From Candidula unifasciata (taxonomy: Eukaryota; Mollusca; Gastropoda; Stylommatophora; Geomitridae): a DNA stretch of 64,000 nt. Where the stretch lies: NCBI GenBank assembly GCA_905116865.2, contig CAJHNH020008565.1:186001-250000 (forward strand), in the 5' to 3' direction. This document shows positions 31,101 through 46,100 of the stretch, one piece after another; within the stretch, counting starts at the first letter, position 1; each line of letters starts with the position of its first letter. Position numbers and translations under genes: made by a program. Below the pieces are notes generated by a model that saw only the letters and a list, made by a program, of their open reading frames with translations, did not search any database and had not been told where the DNA came from.

Positions 31101-34100
31101 GTTTTCACACATGTTTGAAGTGTAAATTTTTTTAATGTCCTTAATTTTATTGTCAAATAAGGTTTCATGTAATACACCATTATAAAGGCAACATATAAAC
31201 ACATGGGGGTAAAGGAAACAATGATTTCGTGATAGCAACTATGTTTTGTAGTTTCTCATTACTGGCCTCCCAAACTGGCTCTCCAGCCTTTTAAGAGTTT
31301 AACAGTAGTGTAACTCACTCTTTACAAAAATAACATTGAAGAATAACAGAAACAAGAGTAGTTACTGAAACAGACAAACCTTGTGTAGACTCCCCTGCTT
31401 CCTTGCCAAGCTGTCCTGGGCTAGTTTAAGTGCTTCTCTTGCTTCATGTACTCTCTTTTGTTTTGGTGTCACCATCTAATGAAAACATTAGTAACTGTTA
31501 TATGTCTATGACATTACAGTTTGTATGTTTATTAGGCTTATGTTTATGCAACGGATCAACATCATCGTACACGGGTGTAACCTATAAGTATTCCATTCTT
31601 CTTTTAACTTAAGCATTGTATGTAGTTCTGAAGTAGATATTTTGGTGGAAGCAACATTTATGAGTGGAAACTCTTTCAGTCTGAGAAAACATATGACCAA
31701 TGAGAGATCATTTTCTCTAAATTCCAACCTCTGTGTAATTTTTGGTCTAAATGATTATATTTGGTCAGATAATAATAAGAAGTCTGGTTTCTCTTGTGGT
31801 CATTTGCATATGCCTTCTTGTAAGTAATGCTCATTATTTCTCACAATGGTATTTCCTTCTTTGTGCATCTGCTACATAATTTTTCTAATGCAATAGTTAG
31901 ATAGGCATCCAATCCATTAGAATTCCCAACATTTACAAAAGGGACAAAGTTCAGCAGTTTCTCCTGAATAGTTACACTGAGAACATAACAAATCTGCAAA
32001 AATGATTTTTGTTTTCACATTACATGATTTCTTTATTGTTTTTTTTAAATGGAAGAAATACTGAGTATGTCAGAAAGTAAAACAGAAACTTCTTTTTTCT
32101 ATTTACCTTGTAGACTGTGTTATAATTGTCAATAGCCAGGACCCAACTGCAAATGCATTTGCAGGCAAGTGACACTTTGCCGACAGTTTCTGGGTTAAAA
32201 TTAGGGTCTTTTGTGTACTTCTTCAATTTGGCATAGACCTGAGAAATATTAAGCTGTGTTAATAAGGTACAAATTGATCATCACAGTCTGTGGAGAACCA
32301 TGCAGTGGGCAATGTCCAGGTGATCTGGCCAACACTTATGGGAAAGGCAAGATGGACATACAATCAGAATACTAAAGGTATCATCGGAATTGGAACTCTA
32401 TGCTAGCTGCTTACGATGGGGATAGTGTGCTAAAAGGAATATCCTAAGCGCTATTATAATGTAGGTTGTCACATAACAGCAGTAACTCCCCTACCACAAT
32501 AGACCTGCCCACAGTCTGGACACCCCTATATTAATAGTGTGTATCTATAATCTCGGATAGTCTGTCCGTAGATATATAGTTTGTTTGTTGTTGGGGAGTC
32601 TAGCTGTGAGAAACCTATATAAATCGCTCCTGGATTGATCCTTCTTGGCGTATAGTGTCAATATGTATGATACGACACATTTTCTGCGCCTGTTCAAGCT
32701 TAATAGTTTGACCGCTTCACTGCGTGCTTGAGCCGTATCCTCGCCTTAACTGTCGTAGTTAGGGACTAGAATTCTGTACATCACTTCTACTTAGCCCGTT
32801 TGAGTGAACAGTTGTGTCTTGGCACTATGGCCACTTGATTGTTAATCGTTTTCTTTGAAAACATTCGTTTGCATGGGATGCCGGAGAATCCAACAAGTGC
32901 CAAAGCTACAGTCGGACTATCCTTTCCTTTGTTATGTCCACGTAGAGTGCCGGAGCATTAAGTAACATTGTACCCTAATTTTTTTTAAAGCCCGAGGTAC
33001 TATGCTGAAGAAGTTAAGCAGTGATTGTCGACTTGTATGTGGTCTACATGCTGCGGTTGACACCCGAGAGACGAATCAATCCTTCCTTTCGTCACAAGAG
33101 AAGAGAATTATTTCTTTACGCAGTTGCTTGAGGAATTAAGAAAATACAGAAGTTTACATTCCTCTGTTGATGATACACTTGAGGACCCCCATAAGCTAAG
33201 TCCAGTTATCTGCAAGGAATATTGACGACCTCCGCTCTTGAACCTCGAGCTATCTCACTACTCTCTCAGTGCAGTGATGAATATGGATCTGTTGGTGGCA
33301 CCTGATGCAGACCTGTCTATTAATTCTAGTTCTGCAACTTCAAGTTGAACTTTCGTTCGGTTCCAGTGGAATATGTCGTCTCTTATTGTTTCAACACTCT
33401 ATTACACTATGATCTTTGTTCGGAAGTCTTCTTGTTCTTGAACGAAGTTGAGTTGATCTAGTTACTTGTGGTCGTTGGGATGATAATAATGTCTTGTCTT
33501 ATCAACTGTTGTTTATTTATTCGACTGTGTTAACGTCGTTTACCAGTCTGGAAGCAAAATTAGTAATGAGAATGTCTGGCCGAGTGGTACCCAAGAGTTT
33601 ATATAAACCCTGTGGAGTCAGAGCTCGAGTCACCTCATTCCTGAGATAGGCTAAATGGATGTTTGAACTGAGGGTTAGGCCTCTAGACAAACGAGAGCCA
33701 CCATTCAGAACACCCATATCTCAGATCACCTGAGGATTTTGGGAAAGCAATCCGGAAGTAAAGGTGCGTGACAAAACTGCCATACGAGATAGGTTCTTAA
33801 CTCAACTGAATGCAACTTTTCTTTTTCTTCTGCCTTCTAACCCCCAATGGAGCATACCAACTCATGCCAAATCATTCTATCCTTTACTATCGTAGGCAAC
33901 TCATGTCCTCCCCATCTTTTTAGATTCACACTCTAGCTCCCTTCTCCATGTGTTTTTTTGGTTTTCTATTATTTCTATGCCCCTGTGGGTTCTTCTACCC
34001 GTCTTCTACTAGAATAGCCTCCCCTCGTCTTAATTGGGTAGGTTTTTCTTGTTTTTCTTTTTTGACTTTTCTATGGCCGGTTGGTTTATGTGGCTATTGT

Positions 34101-37100
34101 TTTTAAAGGATGAATTTCCCTCACACATGTGACCAAAATCACAGTGCCTAAATGTATTTTCTTTTAAAATGTGTCCAATTTTATAACTCTATGATTAAGT
34201 GACTGGAATGCTCAACTCTATTGTGGAAGAAGACCTTGTTTGATATCTTTTCTGTCAGAAGCTAAAATAAAATTCCTAGCATGCACAGTACGTGGCAACT
34301 GCACTAGCCATGAGGCCAATACAAATTGTTTAGCAGCTGACAGAGATAATAGAAAGGTTCTGAGTACATTTCGCTGGTTCTCATAATAAGCAATAGTGGG
34401 CAGCTCTCAGTCATTCCAGACAATAAATTATATTGTGCAGGCATAGCAATACCAGCCTATAAAGTTGGAAAGTGTTGTAAGCAAAAACTACTTATGTTGA
34501 GAAGTCTTCCATAATTACAGCTGGGGATTTCAGGACCATTGTTGACATCCCATTATTTAATATGCTTCATCTCAGATTTGATGTCGGTGATGTCGGTTCT
34601 TGAATCAACTCAACTCAGCTGAACTCCTCAGATGCTCAGCACTTCACCTGTCTGCTGTCACTTTCCCTGTTATCCTATTTTGTTTATGATTCCCCACCCC
34701 CTTTCTTCCTGTGCAAAAGGATTTTTTAAAATGTATTATCTGTTCTAGTGTTACTAATATAATCTAATCAAAGGCAGAAAAGATCACTTGTGATATTCTG
34801 AAAAAACAAAATTGGATTTTCTTTGAACAAGTTATGGCTTTCTATTACTCAGCTGTGAGTGTGAGATTTAGCAATACACGTTAATTCATCATGTAGCAGG
34901 TTCTCCGTAGAATGTCGCTCTCATCACAGTCTGCATGAAGAAAACTCAGGTCTCTCATCAGCTCTCCCGCCTCATGCACTTCCCACCCAGGGTGTCACTT
35001 TTTATCCTGATTGAGAAACTTCTGGTCAAAATGGACGCTAGGCAGGGGCACTGTTTGGAGCCGAGGCAAATTTTTTGCTTCTGCTGGACGGTGGCCGATG
35101 CATTTTTGCTCCATTTGTAGACTGGATATAGTTTCGTCGCTCAGCTTCTGAGTTGAATCCATGGCGTAACACTGTGAGCTGTGGATTTCATTTGGAATGT
35201 TTTTTCGAATGTGACTAACATGGTGGTGTGAATTGTAGATTCAGAATATGGCGCTACTGCGATGCCTGTCGTCGCAGTGTTGGTGGTGCCCGTATGTGAT
35301 TAAAATTGATCGCATCGGCAACTGCTGATCTGTTGGTGACTTCTGCTACCATCAATGATGAACGGATGGCTACCGTATGCTTTAATGCGTGTGTATGCTA
35401 AATATGCTGAGACAGCAGTCTGTCAATCTTTCCGCAAGGGACTGTGATAAACATTATGTGTGTTTTTCGTCGGCACAGGAGCGGAGCAACTATGGGGTGA
35501 CCTATTTGCAATGAAGCTGAAACTAAGACTACCAGACTACCAGACTTATATCCTACAGCCATCCATGCTGGTCAGTCCCGCTCGTACTTCCTGGTACCAT
35601 TTACCTGGTATTATTTTTTTTTCCTAATCTGCATGGTGCTTGATATGGCCAAAATATTTCAGTTTCTGAGATAAGATGATGTTTATTAGCCAATCTTCCT
35701 TGATGTTCCGATCTGTTAGGATGTCAGTATTTCTATTCTTCTTTGTTAGTGCATGTTAATTAGTACGCTAAATAACATCTGAATAGATATAAGTTAATTT
35801 CAAAACTCCAAAGAACACACTCTATGATACCAGAATAGTGAAAATCTAAAGTAGAGAGTTACCATAAATTAAATAAACTTTTCGGACATATCGCTGATCA
35901 ATGGGAGTAAGAATCCGTCTTGTTTGCCACATATGCCGATTTATCGGCCCTCAATATAGACATTATAATATTGTTTCATTTGGTAGGAAAATGAATTTAT
36001 ATGAACCTAGAATTAGCAACAGGAAGTAAATTCATTTTTTAAGTGAGGCCTAGTGACAGAATTAATTTCTGATTCGTTTAAAATTAAATCATTGGATTAC
36101 AACTGTTGTGATTTTTCCTTACGAAGATTGTAAGACAAACCAGAACAATAAAACAGCTAGACCCATCCTGCTGTTGTCGCTGATGAATCTCAGCCAAATG
36201 GTGGCAATAAAAGTCTTGACATCATGATTAATAATGCAAGTGCAGCACCTATTGCCATCAATAATATGGGTTGAAATGAAATCAAACAGAATGTTTCATT
36301 GGATATTCCTTGTTTCGAATTTTGATCAGCTGTGTCTGGAAATCGGTTGTGAAATTTGACATATTTCACAAAAATGGTTATAAAATCCAGAATATTTAGA
36401 TTGTTTCAAATTAAGATAAGCTGATGCATAATTGAATTAAGAAGGCTTGTGAAATTTTAGAAATGGATAGCTGAAATGGAGTGCTGATCAAATTTTAAAA
36501 AAGTAAGGTATGTACAAAACTTCATGTGTCAAAAGTCTTCATGTGCGTCTAACATCCTTGAAAATGTGTGTTATTGTAATATTCTGTTGTTGCAATACTA
36601 ATCCTAAGTAGTTTAGATGTATTATGTATTTGTTTCTCTTTAATCTGATACATAATATGTCTATATACAGCCTTCAATTTTTCTCCTGGAAGGCTTTAGC
36701 CTTGTAATGGTGCGGTTAAAAAAATTCTGCTCAAAATCATTTTGTCTAAACCCCCCAAAAATATTCCATCCTGAAAAGTTATAAATAATAAACTTAGGCA
36801 CAGAAACAAACCAACTGACATTTGTCTCCAGCTTACCCTGTCTGATGGACTGTGTCTGTCAAAGTTCAGTAACAGCTTTAAAAACTGTGGGTCACCTATG
36901 AATAACTTTCCTGTAGCCCAGTCTGTCTTCTTCTGAAACAGCACACACACAGCAGCAATCACTGTAGCCACCAGCTGGGGTGGGTTGGTGTATACCCTGA
37001 AGAAAAACAAGTCAGTGTTAGTCAGAGAAGCTATATAACAGTTCTAAAACTCCTAGTTGCTAACTTGACAAAGTTGAACAGATAATGTGCTGAGAACTAT

Positions 37101-40100
37101 TCAGTAAGGAAACAAACTGAAAGGTCTAGACAGACAACACCCAGTTAGACCTCAGTATTCAGTGTAAAAACGTGCTGGCCTCCAGGTGCCAACTGTGGTA
37201 AATTCTTGAAGTCTATGTGCTGAGCACAGGTCTTTTTGTTGTTCACAGCTTTGTCTTGTATACTACCGATCATTTATGATATAGATGTTCCTTCATACCA
37301 GACTGTCTAGTCTTGTCTTTTGGTTTCCTTCTTCCTCTCTCCTCTTCCAGTTTGTCTGTCATCATGATGTATTCCAGTTTCCTGCTTCACATCATGTGTC
37401 AGAAATGTATAATGCTGTTTACAGATGTAACAAATGTATATTACTGTTTACAGATGTGAGTAACAAATGTATATTGCTGTTTACAGATATGAGTAACAAA
37501 TGTATATTGCTGTTTACAGATGTGAGTAACAAATGTATATTGCTGTTTACAGATGTGAGTAACAAATGTATATTGCTGTTTACAGACGTGAGTAACAAAT
37601 GTAGACTGTTGTTTACTGATGTGGGTAACAAATGTAGATTGCTGTTTACAGATGTGGGTAACAAATGTATATAGCTGTTTACAGATGTGGGTAACAAATG
37701 TATATTACTGTTTACAGATGTGGGTAACAAATGTATATAGCTGTTTACAGATGTGGGTAACAAATGTATATAGCTGTTTACAGATGTGAGTAACAAATGT
37801 ATATTGCTGTTTACTGATGTGGGTAACAAATGTATATTGCTGTTTACAGATGTTGGTAAAAAATGTAGACTGTTGTTTACTGATGTGGGTAACAAATGTA
37901 GATTGCAGTTTATTGATGTGGGTAACAAATGTATATTGCTGTTTACAGATGTGGGTAACAAATGTATATTGCTGTTTACAGATGTGGGTAACAAATGTAT
38001 ATTACTGTTTACAGATGTGGGTAACAAATGTATATTGCTGTTTACAGATGTGAGTAACATCTTTAAAAAAAGCACCATTAAGCTTTTTTAAAGTGTCAAT
38101 GTTCTTATCACTCTTCTGTAAAACCATATCCACGCAGCTTCTGCATAATTTCACACCAATCAGCTGACTGTCCATTAAATTCTATACGTCCAGATTAGCT
38201 CTGTATGACATCTTGAAAGTTGCAAACTACTTTTATAAAAGATAACATAAAATCTTAGAAAGAATAAACACTGAAATGTGTTTAACATATATACTTACCT
38301 AAGCTCAGAGATGGAGGCTTTATCTAAAGTCTCCAGGGAGGTAATAGCATCTTGAAGGACTGGTAGAACTGAAGTCAAGTCTGATTCACATTCCTGGAGT
38401 AAATATGTGTACTAATTAACTGCGGCTTCTTCTTCACACATTCTCTAACTTGATTTTGGTTGTTAACTTGCCCTAAGCACCATGTCTCCATTAGCAGATA
38501 TAGATAGTACCCATGTAGTACTCTAGGTGGATACACTTTTTTAACTCATCCCAGCAACTGAATGCATCACTTGTTCCAGGTTGTGTTTTATATTCTATCA
38601 CCTGCATGTAGTTGCCTCACTGATTATGTTCTGCCATTATGCACACATCTTTCCTTGATAGCATTCAATACTGAAGGTATGTCTTTTTGAAAATATTCTA
38701 TTGTAGGTGTTTAGAAGCTAGTCAGCCATGTAATGATGTGTTCTCCTGCATGTCCAGGACAAAGTTGAGTGTTCAGCTAAAAACTGACATCACAGAATGT
38801 GGGACATTCCCATAAGTGCTCTGTCTGCATCTTCAGCCAACGAAGAGTTTCAATTCCAATAGTGTCAGCAGCATTTTTCTTATATGTCTGTCTTACCTTT
38901 CCTCTGAGTTTCAACAACATTCTCTGGTCACTACTGGCTGTATCATTCTCTTCAGACCATAATGATCTATCCATACCTCCTCACTGTTCAGTTGCTCCCA
39001 AAGGGCCTTGACCACATGCAGCTTGCCATGCAGCCGGTCATTTCAGCTCACAATATCATGAATATAATGTATATGATGCCCTATCCCCTCAAATTATTAT
39101 GAGAATAACAGTTATGGAATTACATTAACGTAATGGGAAGGATAGAGGACTTTGGGAGCAGTGAATCCACATCACTAGCCAGAATGGCAGACTTGGGAAT
39201 TAAGACAGCAAAAAATGAGACCCACACCAGACACACCAGAAGACTTGTTAATCAACACAGAACTGGTACTATTAGCCATCAGACATTGGGGTTCATACTG
39301 AGGGGAGGATCTGAGCACCTATGGACATGTCCGGAGTGCAATGATGATAACCCAACTAACTAACTAATTAACTTAATGCTCCCAGAGGGAGTCATCGTTG
39401 TGTAGCTGCTAGATGCTCAGCTGCAGATCCTAAAATCATAGGGTCAAATCCGCATGCAGAATGATTCTTTCAAACATGAACCTTGGCTGTCAGGTCAACC
39501 CAGTCGTAAATGGGTACCAGGTAAAGTCCTGGGAAGAAAAAGCGGCTGGCGTGCTACTGACCCCATCAACCATCGAGGTCTATAAAAATATGAATATAGC
39601 CTCAAATGCCCGAAGGGCCACTGGCGTGTAAAGGAATCTTTACTTTGACTTTAATACTCCACAGAACAGGAAGTCATAGTTTCAAACATGCAGACAAATT
39701 TGAAAAAAGATATTTCGGTAAAGTATTTTACTGGTTTAGTTTGCTCTTCGACATTTAATATAAAATAAACAGCTATTGATAATATGTACGCTTGATGATA
39801 AATATGGTAATAAAAGTGTCATCTAAGGAGATAACAAAACTGAAGATAAAAATGAAAAGCAAATAAGAAACATTACAAGACAAGTTCACATTTTAAAAAT
39901 TCATTCATTCATTCAGTAGCATGTCTCTCGCGGAACCTCGCTGCCATAACAACCCTCCGGAAAACCTTCCTATCATGAGCAAGATGTCCTGCGTCTGATA
40001 CACCCATCTGGAGATCATCTGCCACATCCTGCACCCATCTTCTCCTTGGCCTTCCTCTTCCTCTCTTCCCAGGCATATACCCCTCCATTATTGTTCTCTC

Positions 40101-43100
40101 TAGACCTCCATGACGTTTCAAGTGACCAAAATATTTCAATTTTCTTTGTTTTATTGTCTTTACTAGCCAACCCTCTTCAATATTCAGCTCTTGAAGTATG
40201 GATGCATTTGTTCTTTTCTTTACCCAAGATATTCTTAGAACCTGTCTGTAACATTTATATTCAAATGCATTTATGCGCTGTTCCGCTTGTTTAGTAAGTG
40301 TCCAGGTCTCACAGGCGTATGTTGCAATGGGAAAGATGCATGCTCTTAAAAATCTGACCTTTGTAATTCTATCTGTACAATTCCATAATTTATTCAGTTG
40401 TTTTAGTCTTTGAAGAGCAATTGATAGTCGCCGTTTAATTTCTTTCATTGTGTCACCATTGTTGGTAAACAGTGACCCAAGATATTCGAAATTTTCCACC
40501 ACTTCCAATCTTTCCTCATTAACATATATTTTCCTTCTCCATGGCAGTTTTGTTTGTATGCATTATCTTTTGTTTTTGCTGTGTTAAGAAATAAGTTATG
40601 ATTTTCACTATTTCTTTGGAGTGAGGTTAATAATTTTTTCTAAACCATTTTTTGTGATGTTGATAGTAATACTGTATCATCAGCATAACGAATTTCTGGT
40701 ATTTCATGACCACCGATGTTTAGGGCATCATATTGTTCCTTGTTTATATCATCTCTTACATTTCTCATTATATTTTCGGCGTACAGGTTGAACAAATACG
40801 GTGACAGCACACATCCCTGACGGACTCCTTGCTTGATGCCAAACCAGTCTGATGTCTCTCCATCTATTCTGACTGCTGCTTGTTGGTCTTGATAGAGCAT
40901 TTTAATGAGCTGCACTATATGTGATGGAAAGCCCATATTCCTCATGATTTCCCAAAGCTTCTGATGTTGTACACAGTCAAATGCTTTTGAATAATCCACA
41001 AAACATAAGAACAGATTTACATTAAATTCTCTACACTTCTCTATTATTAAACGCATGTTGAATATATGATCTCTTGTTCCTCTTAAAAAGTAAGTTATGG
41101 GTTCTTGGCAAAATTTGCAGAAGGTAGTTTGCCGTTGCTTTCCTCCTGAGCAGTGACTATACTAGTCGGTGGCCATAGCCATTGTCTCTACTGATGAGAT
41201 CATCTGCCTATCGCCGCAGAGTGCAGACCATAACCAACAATACCTGTCGGCTGCTCTTACACTCCATCCACCACCTGCTTCCATGGCTTCACGTAACCCT
41301 GATTGGGGGGCTAAACGGGTACTCCACCTTGCCCAAGGGTGTCCCGTAGACTAGCGGAGGAAAGGAGGCGTCTTACTTCTCCTTTGATAGGGGATACCCC
41401 TACCCCGCTAACCGGCATTTTAAAAATAGTCACATAAAAATCAAAAAAATGTTTACAAATGGGACACCTTACATCTGCATAATCCTGGACTATCTGTGTC
41501 TCTCTAGACATGATGTTCTCCTCCTGAGATACAATATCCTCTATCTCCTTCACTGCTTGTCTGTCTTCCTCTAATTGTTTCAGTAAATCCTCAGTGTCCT
41601 GGGTACAACACACAATTAGACTGCATTTAGATAAATGTTTGTGAACAAAGGTGGAGACAATGAAAAATAGACTATAAGAATACAAATGCTCTGAAAAATT
41701 CAATTAAATCCTTTAAAAAAAATTTTGATGGCATCGTTATGTCAAAATTATCCCATAATGACCTCATGTGGCTACACTTGCTAAGTTACCCCAACCCCCC
41801 AGACCCCACTTCATGATCACAGGGAAGTAAATCCTAATGTTTTGCTCCATTTATGTTTCACAATTAATTCCTTTACTTTGAAAATTATTTTGCAAGAAAA
41901 GTGAATAAAAATAATGAATACAAATTATTTAGTGATCTGACAGCTGTGATGTAGCTGCGGACCTCATGCATTTCAGCTTGCTTGGAAATTGAAGATGCTT
42001 TCCAGAAAAAACCGCTAGCTACTTTCTTCAACCTGACCAAAGCCTTTGATAAGGTCTGGAAGAAAGGACTCTTGCTAAAACCAGCACACAGTGGGATGAA
42101 AGGGCATATGTTTGCCTGGATTAGAGAATTTTTTTACAAATGCTGTGCCAGAATCGACTGGAAGTACACAACAGCAAGCTGGTCAGGTTACCAGAAGGTC
42201 TCCTACCCTGTTTATTATATTCATTAGTGACCTTCCAAAACAATTCACGACCCACATTCACAAGGTCCCACATGCAGATGACCTGGCCATATGGACCCAA
42301 GCTGAACATATAGGAACAACTATAACAAGAATGCAGGAAGCTATAAATACAGTAAATGAACAGACCCTTGGGGAGTCACAATAAACCAGACCAAAACTGA
42401 CTCAACATTCTTCTCTCTTTCCACAAAGCTAGAACAAGCTGATCTGTACATAGAGGGCAACCTCCTTCCAAAAGAGGAAAATTCCACATATCTGAAGTAA
42501 TATTTGACAAAAGACTAACCTGAGGACCTCACATTTAAGACATCCAAAGGAAAGCTCAGACTTATGAAGAAACTTACTGGAATAAGCTGGGTTGCAGATG
42601 CCAAAACTGTATGACAAGTACACACAGGATACATATGACCAATACTGGAGAATGATATGGAAGCCACTCCATTGCAGCCTTATTAAACCTATACAAAGCA
42701 GACAAAATACAGAACACTGGTCTCAGAATCATCACTGGAGGTACGAGAAGCACACCAATCAATGAGCTGGAGGCAACTTCTGGCCTCTAAAGCTTTAGCC
42801 ATCGAAGGGAAGAAAAGATGCTTACCCTAACAGAACAATTTTAATGCATGTACAACAACTCCATGCTCAGAATAGCAAACAACTGAACTAAAAACTGACT
42901 GAAAAAAACAAAGCTTTCATCATCTATCAAAATTGTACTATCAAAAAACAGTGACATCCTTTCTAAAGATCGTTCAATCTGGGAAATGATCCAGGCATAC
43001 AACATAGACCTACAGCCTAACTATACAGTCACAAAAACAATTTCAGGCATAGACAGAAAGGCTGAAGAATAAGACCTAGTTCTGCATGCAAAGACCCTTG

Positions 43101-46100
43101 AACATGTCTACAACTCTTACCCAAAACCTGAATGGACACACATTTACATTGATGAATCATTGGAGGGAACAGAAAAAAAAGGAGGAGCTGGATCGGTCAT
43201 CATGCTGCAAGATGGGACCATAGTAGAAACAGCATGCACCTCTGGAAGACTCTCAACAAATTCAGAGCAGAGCTGCAAGAAATTATTAATGCAACCAAAG
43301 TGCTTCAAAGAAAAATTAAAAACAGCAAAATTGTTTTTCTTTGTGACTGCATGTCAGTCATTTAGGCGACTCAGAAGGATCCACAACATGGAGAGAGAAC
43401 TGACCCGGCAGCTAAACAGACAAATCATTCTCTAGTGGATCCCGGCTCACAGCAACATTCTAGGAAATGAGTTAGCAGACTTGCAAAAAAAAAAATGAAA
43501 CAAACAAGAAACAAAACCCATTCATTGTCATTACCAGAAATCAAAACACTAATCAATGGAAAATACAAATAATTGTGGAGAGAATAAACCAGCAGTAAAC
43601 ATCCACAAGACCCCAATAGCAGATTCAATAGAAAGCAACATACAATAGTTCTCCATCTACGAACAGGACACAACAGGCTCAACTACGACATGCATAAAAT
43701 AAAGAGTGTACAGTACCCACAGTGTGCCTGTCAAACAGGACCACAAACAACTGAGCACAGTCTGCAGACCTGCTTACTCTACCTACAACTTCGAAAAGAA
43801 ACCTGGCCTCAAGAGCAAAATGTGCAGAGCCAGCTATGGGGAACCATGAAGAACCTGTTGCTGACACGGGAGTTCATAGAGGCAACCCACCTGATGGTCT
43901 GATCTGAGCATAAAAAACTGAACGCAAAGAAAAAATCCAAAGTTTTAATAGTAACTGTTATTGAACATGGATAACTGCAAAGATGTTTTGAATTTATATT
44001 ATAAAGCTGTGACAAGACTAATAATTCTCCAATCAAATTTCTAACTGAATGTTTCAGTGTCCCAAATATAATTCTGCACACAGTTCTGTGCTGGTTTTTC
44101 ATTTTTCTTTGTCTTCCTGTATTCTTCTCTTGTCTGGCTCCACTCATTTTTGTTTGCCGATTTTGCAGTATGGTCATGGTTCCAGATTTAGTCATCATCT
44201 GTTTCACGCAATCATCCTATCTCTTGTAGAGTTTTCAATATGTCAGCCTGGTCTGTTGCATATACCCATCCGAGTTGTACCCTGTTTGAAAGTCTATTTG
44301 CTTGAACATTTTCACTTACGCCTACATGCCCTAGCATAACAAATGCAAAATAAAGCACAGGTCAGCATGTCCAGTAAGTGTTTGAAGTGTACACAACCAA
44401 ACACCATCACTTAGCTTGCCTACCTTAGCTTTAGCAACAATGACCGGGCCAAGAGAAACTAACTCTTCCTGCATGACACCAACCATTGCGTATGCATCTG
44501 ATAATGCTGATAAACCATTCTGCAGACGATTTCTGGAGGAAAATTAATCATTGTTCTTGTTATTGTGAACTTGAAAAATTGTATTGTGAGTGTATGGGTT
44601 TGGATCCTGACACTACACACCCACGTGAGAAACTAGACTAATATCTGAGCTATGATGATCCTAGTCCTGGATAACCACAGTGACATGACATTTTCTCACA
44701 CCATGACATGACATTTTATCACACAATTCAATGACATGACATTTCACTATGCAATGAAAGGACATTTTATCACACAATGGAATAATATTTTACCATATAA
44801 TGATATGACATTTTAACACAGTGTGACATGACATTTTATTACACAATGACATGACATTTCATCACACAATGGAATTACATTTTAGCATACAATGACACGA
44901 GGAAGTCGCCATGGCCGAGCAACTAGATACTCGCTGTGAATCGGAAGGTCGTGGGTTCGCTCCCTGGTGGAGCCAGACTTTTTTCAAAAATGACCTTGGC
45001 TCCCAGGTTGACCCAGCTTTGAGTTGGTACCGGGTGCAGTCCCGGGAAAGTAAAGGCAGCTGGCGTGATGCTGACCACATCACCCATCTTGTGCTGATTG
45101 GTCTATAAAATTTATGTCTAGCCCTATATGCCCTATACGCCTAAAGGCATGGAAAAAGGTCCTTTAATTTTTACTATACAATGACATGACATTTTATCAC
45201 ACAGTGACATGACATTTTATGACATAATGGAATGAAATTTTACCTTACAATGGCATGACATTTTACCTTACAATAACATAACATTTTATCACACAATGGA
45301 ATGACATTTTACCATACACAAGACATTTTATCACTCAGTTTCATGATAGTTTATGACAAATGGAATGTCATTTTATCATACAATGACATGACATATTACC
45401 ATACAATAACACAACAGTTTATCACACGATGGAATGACATTTTACCATACAATGGCATGACATTTTATCACACAATAGAATGAAATTTTATCATACAATG
45501 AGATGACGTTTTACCATACAATAACATGAAGTTTTATCACACAATGGAATGATATTTTACCATACAATAACATGAAGTTTTATCACACAATGGAATGATA
45601 TTTTACCATACAATAACATGAAGTTTTATCACACAATGGAATGATATTTTACCATACAATAACATGAAGTTTTATCACACAATGGAATGATATTTTACCA
45701 TACAATAACATGAAGTTTTATCACACAATGGAATGATATTTTACCATACAATAACATGAAGTTTTATCACACAATGGAATGATATTTTACCATACAATAA
45801 CATGAAGTTTTATCACACAATGGAATGATATTTTACCATACAATAACATGAAGTTTTATCACACAATGGAATGATATTTTACCATACAATAACATGAAGT
45901 TTTATCACACAATGGAATGATATTTTACCATACAATAACATGAAGTTTTATCACACAATGGAATGATATTTTACCATACAATAACATGAAGTTTTATCAC
46001 ACAATGGAATGATATTTTACCATACAATAAGAAGACATTTTATCACAGAGTTATATGATATTTTGTAACATTATCAAACACATAAAGCAAAACCTGTTGT

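Noticed and set aside
37285..38091. 11-residue repeat ORFs on both strands (up to 219 codons)
   Set aside because: They follow a 33-bp intronic minisatellite; no independent coding evidence.
44910..44980. tRNA gene with A and B boxes
   Set aside because: It continues into a SINE body shared with other copies and lacks a clean cloverleaf.
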